A stretch of DNA of 64,000 nt from Casuarius casuarius (Eukaryota; Chordata; Aves; Casuariiformes; Casuariidae), in NCBI GenBank assembly GCA_003342895.1, contig PTFA01000028.1, positions 4,548,433 through 4,612,432 on the forward strand, written 5' to 3'. This document shows, one piece after another, positions 62,342 to 64,000 of this stretch (its first letter is position 1; each line of letters starts with the position of its first letter). Under the pieces are notes generated by a model. It was not told the origin of the DNA and made no database searches. It was given only the letters and a program-made list of their open reading frames with translations. The position numbers and the translations under genes are program-made.

Positions 62342-63232
62342 TTGCATGCAGGCAAGGAAGTGCCTACAAGACTATGGGGAAACTCTTGCAGCCCTTCTGG
62401 GAAATCAGCACACTTGGATGCCTCTCCGAAGGGCTATGATCTCGTTGCGATTATGGAGATGTGGTGGGATAGCTTGCATGACTGGAATGCTGCAATGGAT
62501 GGCTACAGGCTTTTTAGGAAGGACAGGCCAGGAAGGCGAGGAGGGGGAGTCACCCTTTATGTGAGAGAGCAGCTGGAATGTGTGGAGCTCTGCCTAGGGG
62601 TGGACAATGAGCTGACTGAGAGCTTTTGGGTAAGGATTAAGGGGCAGATTAATATGGGTGACACCATTGTGGGTGTTTGCTACAGGCCACCTGATCAGGA
62701 AGAAGTAGAAGGGGCCTTCTACAGACAACTGGAAGTAGCCTCACATTCGCAGGTCCTGGTCTTCATGGCGGACTTTAAGCACCCTGATATCTGCTGGCAG
62801 GACAACACAGCAAGGCAAAAGCAATCCAGGAGGTTCTTGGACAGCATCGATGACAACTTCCTGATACAGGTGATAGAGAAGCCAATGAGGAGAGGTGCTG
62901 TACTGGACCTCAGACTTACAAACAAGGAAGGGCTGGTTGGAGACGTGAAGGTTGGGGGCAGCCTTGGCTGCAGCGACCATGAGGTAAGAGAGTTCAGGAT
63001 CCCGACAGGAGGGAGCAGGGCAAAGAGAGGGATCATAATGCTGGACTTCAGGAGAGCAGACTTTGGCCTCTTCAGGGACCTGCTTGGAAGAGTGCCACAG
63101 GATAGGATCCAAGAAGGAAGAGGGGTCCCAGAAGGCTGGTTGATATTCAGGGTTCTCCTCCTCCAAGCTCAAGAGCAGTCCATCCCAGTGAGCAGAAGTC
63201 AAGCAAAGGGGGCAGGAGATATGCATGAATGA
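62342..63232 (+). pseudogene. CR1 ORF2 endonuclease domain (defective)
   Basis: An open stretch of 296 codons with the apurinic-like endonuclease of CR1 ORF2: MEMWWD (catalytic Glu region), GYRLFRKDRPGRRGGGVTLY, VGVCYRPPDQE and LGCSDHEV (SDH motif). Where active copies have GDFNHPDI this copy has ADFKHPDI, so the catalytic Asn is replaced by Lys. The frame stops at 63230-63232, before the reverse transcriptase. The first ATG here need not be the original start, since frame-matching ORF2 sequence starts near it. It is a relic of a non-LTR retrotransposon. Confidence 0.9.
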
Positions 63233-63399
63233 ACAAGGAACTCCTGGCAAAACTCAAACATAAGAGGGAAGTATACAGAAGGTGGAAGCAGGGACAGGTA
63301 ACCTGGGAGGAATATCGGGCTTGATGAATACAGTTGTCTGAGTATTCAGGGATGGGGCTATGAAGGCCAAGGGCCATCTAGAGTTTAATCTGGTGAGGG

Positions 63400-63768
63400 A
63401 TGTCAAGGATAACAAGAAGGGCTTCTATAAATAGTAACAAAAGGAAGACTAGGGGAAATGTGGGCCTGCTGCTGAACGAGGCAGGGGCCCTGGTGACAAA
63501 GGATAATGAAAAGACAGAGATACTAAATGCCTTCTTTGCCTCAGTCTTTACTGGCAAGACCGGTCCTCAGGAATCCCAGGCCCTGGAGAACAGGGAGAAA
63601 GTCTGGAGAAAGACTCCTTTAGTGGAGAAGGATTGGGTTAGGGATCACTTAAGCAAACTGGACACATGTAAATCCATGAGCCCTGGTGGGATACACCAAC
63701 GAGTGCTGAGGGAGCTGGCTGATGTCGTTGCAAGGCCACTCTCAATCATCTTTGAAAGGTCATGGTGA
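63400..63768 (+). pseudogene. CR1 ORF2 linker and start of reverse transcriptase, shifted frame
   Basis: This continues ORF2 in a different frame from the endonuclease: [49 protein letters not shown] and [18 protein letters not shown], then a TGA. The CR1 reading goes on after the stop (SEDWKKAHVSPVFEKGKKED). At least one frameshift and two stops separate the pieces. Confidence 0.88.
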
Positions 63769-64000
63769 TCAGGAGAGGTGTCTGAGGACTGGAAGAAAGC
63801 ACATGTATCTCCAGTCTTTGAAAAGGGCAAGAAAGAGGACCCAGAAGGAGGACAGGGCGGTCAGCCTCACCTCGATTCCTGGGAAGGTGATGGAGCAGCT
63901 AATCCTGGATAGCATTTCCAAGTACTGGAAGGACAAAGAATGTGATCAGGAGTCATCAGCATGGATTCACCAAGGGGAAATCATGCTTAACCAACTGGAT

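Larger units (their letters stand above)
61695..64000 (+). mobile_element. CR1 LINE, sense-oriented, 5'-truncated and mutated, runs off the window
   Basis: The element enters in the C-terminal part of ORF1 (esterase-like; QVIVGNDCRGQ near 61770) and reaches the usual ORF1 end (GIHLIKRNMHIFANRLANL, stop at about 62263). ORF2 then follows. Several stops and frame changes in ORF1 show it is dead. The 5' boundary is approximate, placed where coding similarity begins. The 3' end lies beyond 64000. Confidence 0.93.

Overview
This is a vertebrate, almost certainly avian, genomic window. It is AT-rich with multi-exon genes, long introns and CpG-island promoters, and its only clear interspersed elements are CR1-type LINEs. 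Two orthologues are recognisable with confidence, both on the + strand. The 3' half of AGGF1 (angiogenic factor with G-patch and FHA domains 1) lies at 6136-15724. The first coding exon of PDE8B (high-affinity cAMP phosphodiesterase 8B) lies at 48637-48945. AGGF1 and PDE8B are also neighbours in human (5q13.3); from general knowledge the region is on the Z chromosome in chicken. Turtles and crocodilians also carry CR1, so the bird call is strong but not absolute.

Layout. 1-6135 is AGGF1 intron with an antisense CR1 fragment (about 2028-2800) and one MIR-like relic. 6136-15724 holds nine AGGF1 coding exons whose splice phases all agree. They add up to 431 codons plus stop: an acidic segment, the FHA domain, a basic linker, the G-patch and the C-terminus. 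The 3'UTR runs to about 16650. 16650-19000 has no recognised gene. A GC-rich island at 19.06-20.33 kb contains a 157-base N gap and a good minus-strand start context at 19616. 20.33-39.9 kb is gene-poor. 39.9-41.5 kb is GC-rich, with single Ns and one exon-like fragment resembling avian maestro HEAT-like (MROH) genes. 41.5-43.0 kb is a strong CpG island with a CCAAT box, an E-box, GC boxes and splice donors on both strands. 43.0-47.9 kb is non-coding, with relics of old repeats. 48.0-49.3 kb is the PDE8B CpG island and first coding exon, interrupted upstream by a 378-base N gap. 48946-64000 is PDE8B intron 1. It contains a 47-base poly-C run and, from about 61.7 kb to the window end, a 5'-truncated, mutated, sense-oriented CR1.

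How the genes relate. AGGF1 and PDE8B share no known pathway; their adjacency is conserved synteny. In human the minus-strand gene ZBED3 sits between them. I found no BED zinc-finger reading frame here, although two CpG islands in the interval could be promoters for it or for non-coding transcripts.

I found no CRISPR array, operon, tRNA/rRNA gene or convincing new biological system. The most worthwhile leads are the unassigned bidirectional CpG island at 42 kb, a possible intronic polyadenylation isoform of AGGF1, the MROH-like fragment, a set of decayed inverted-repeat elements, and the poly-C run.
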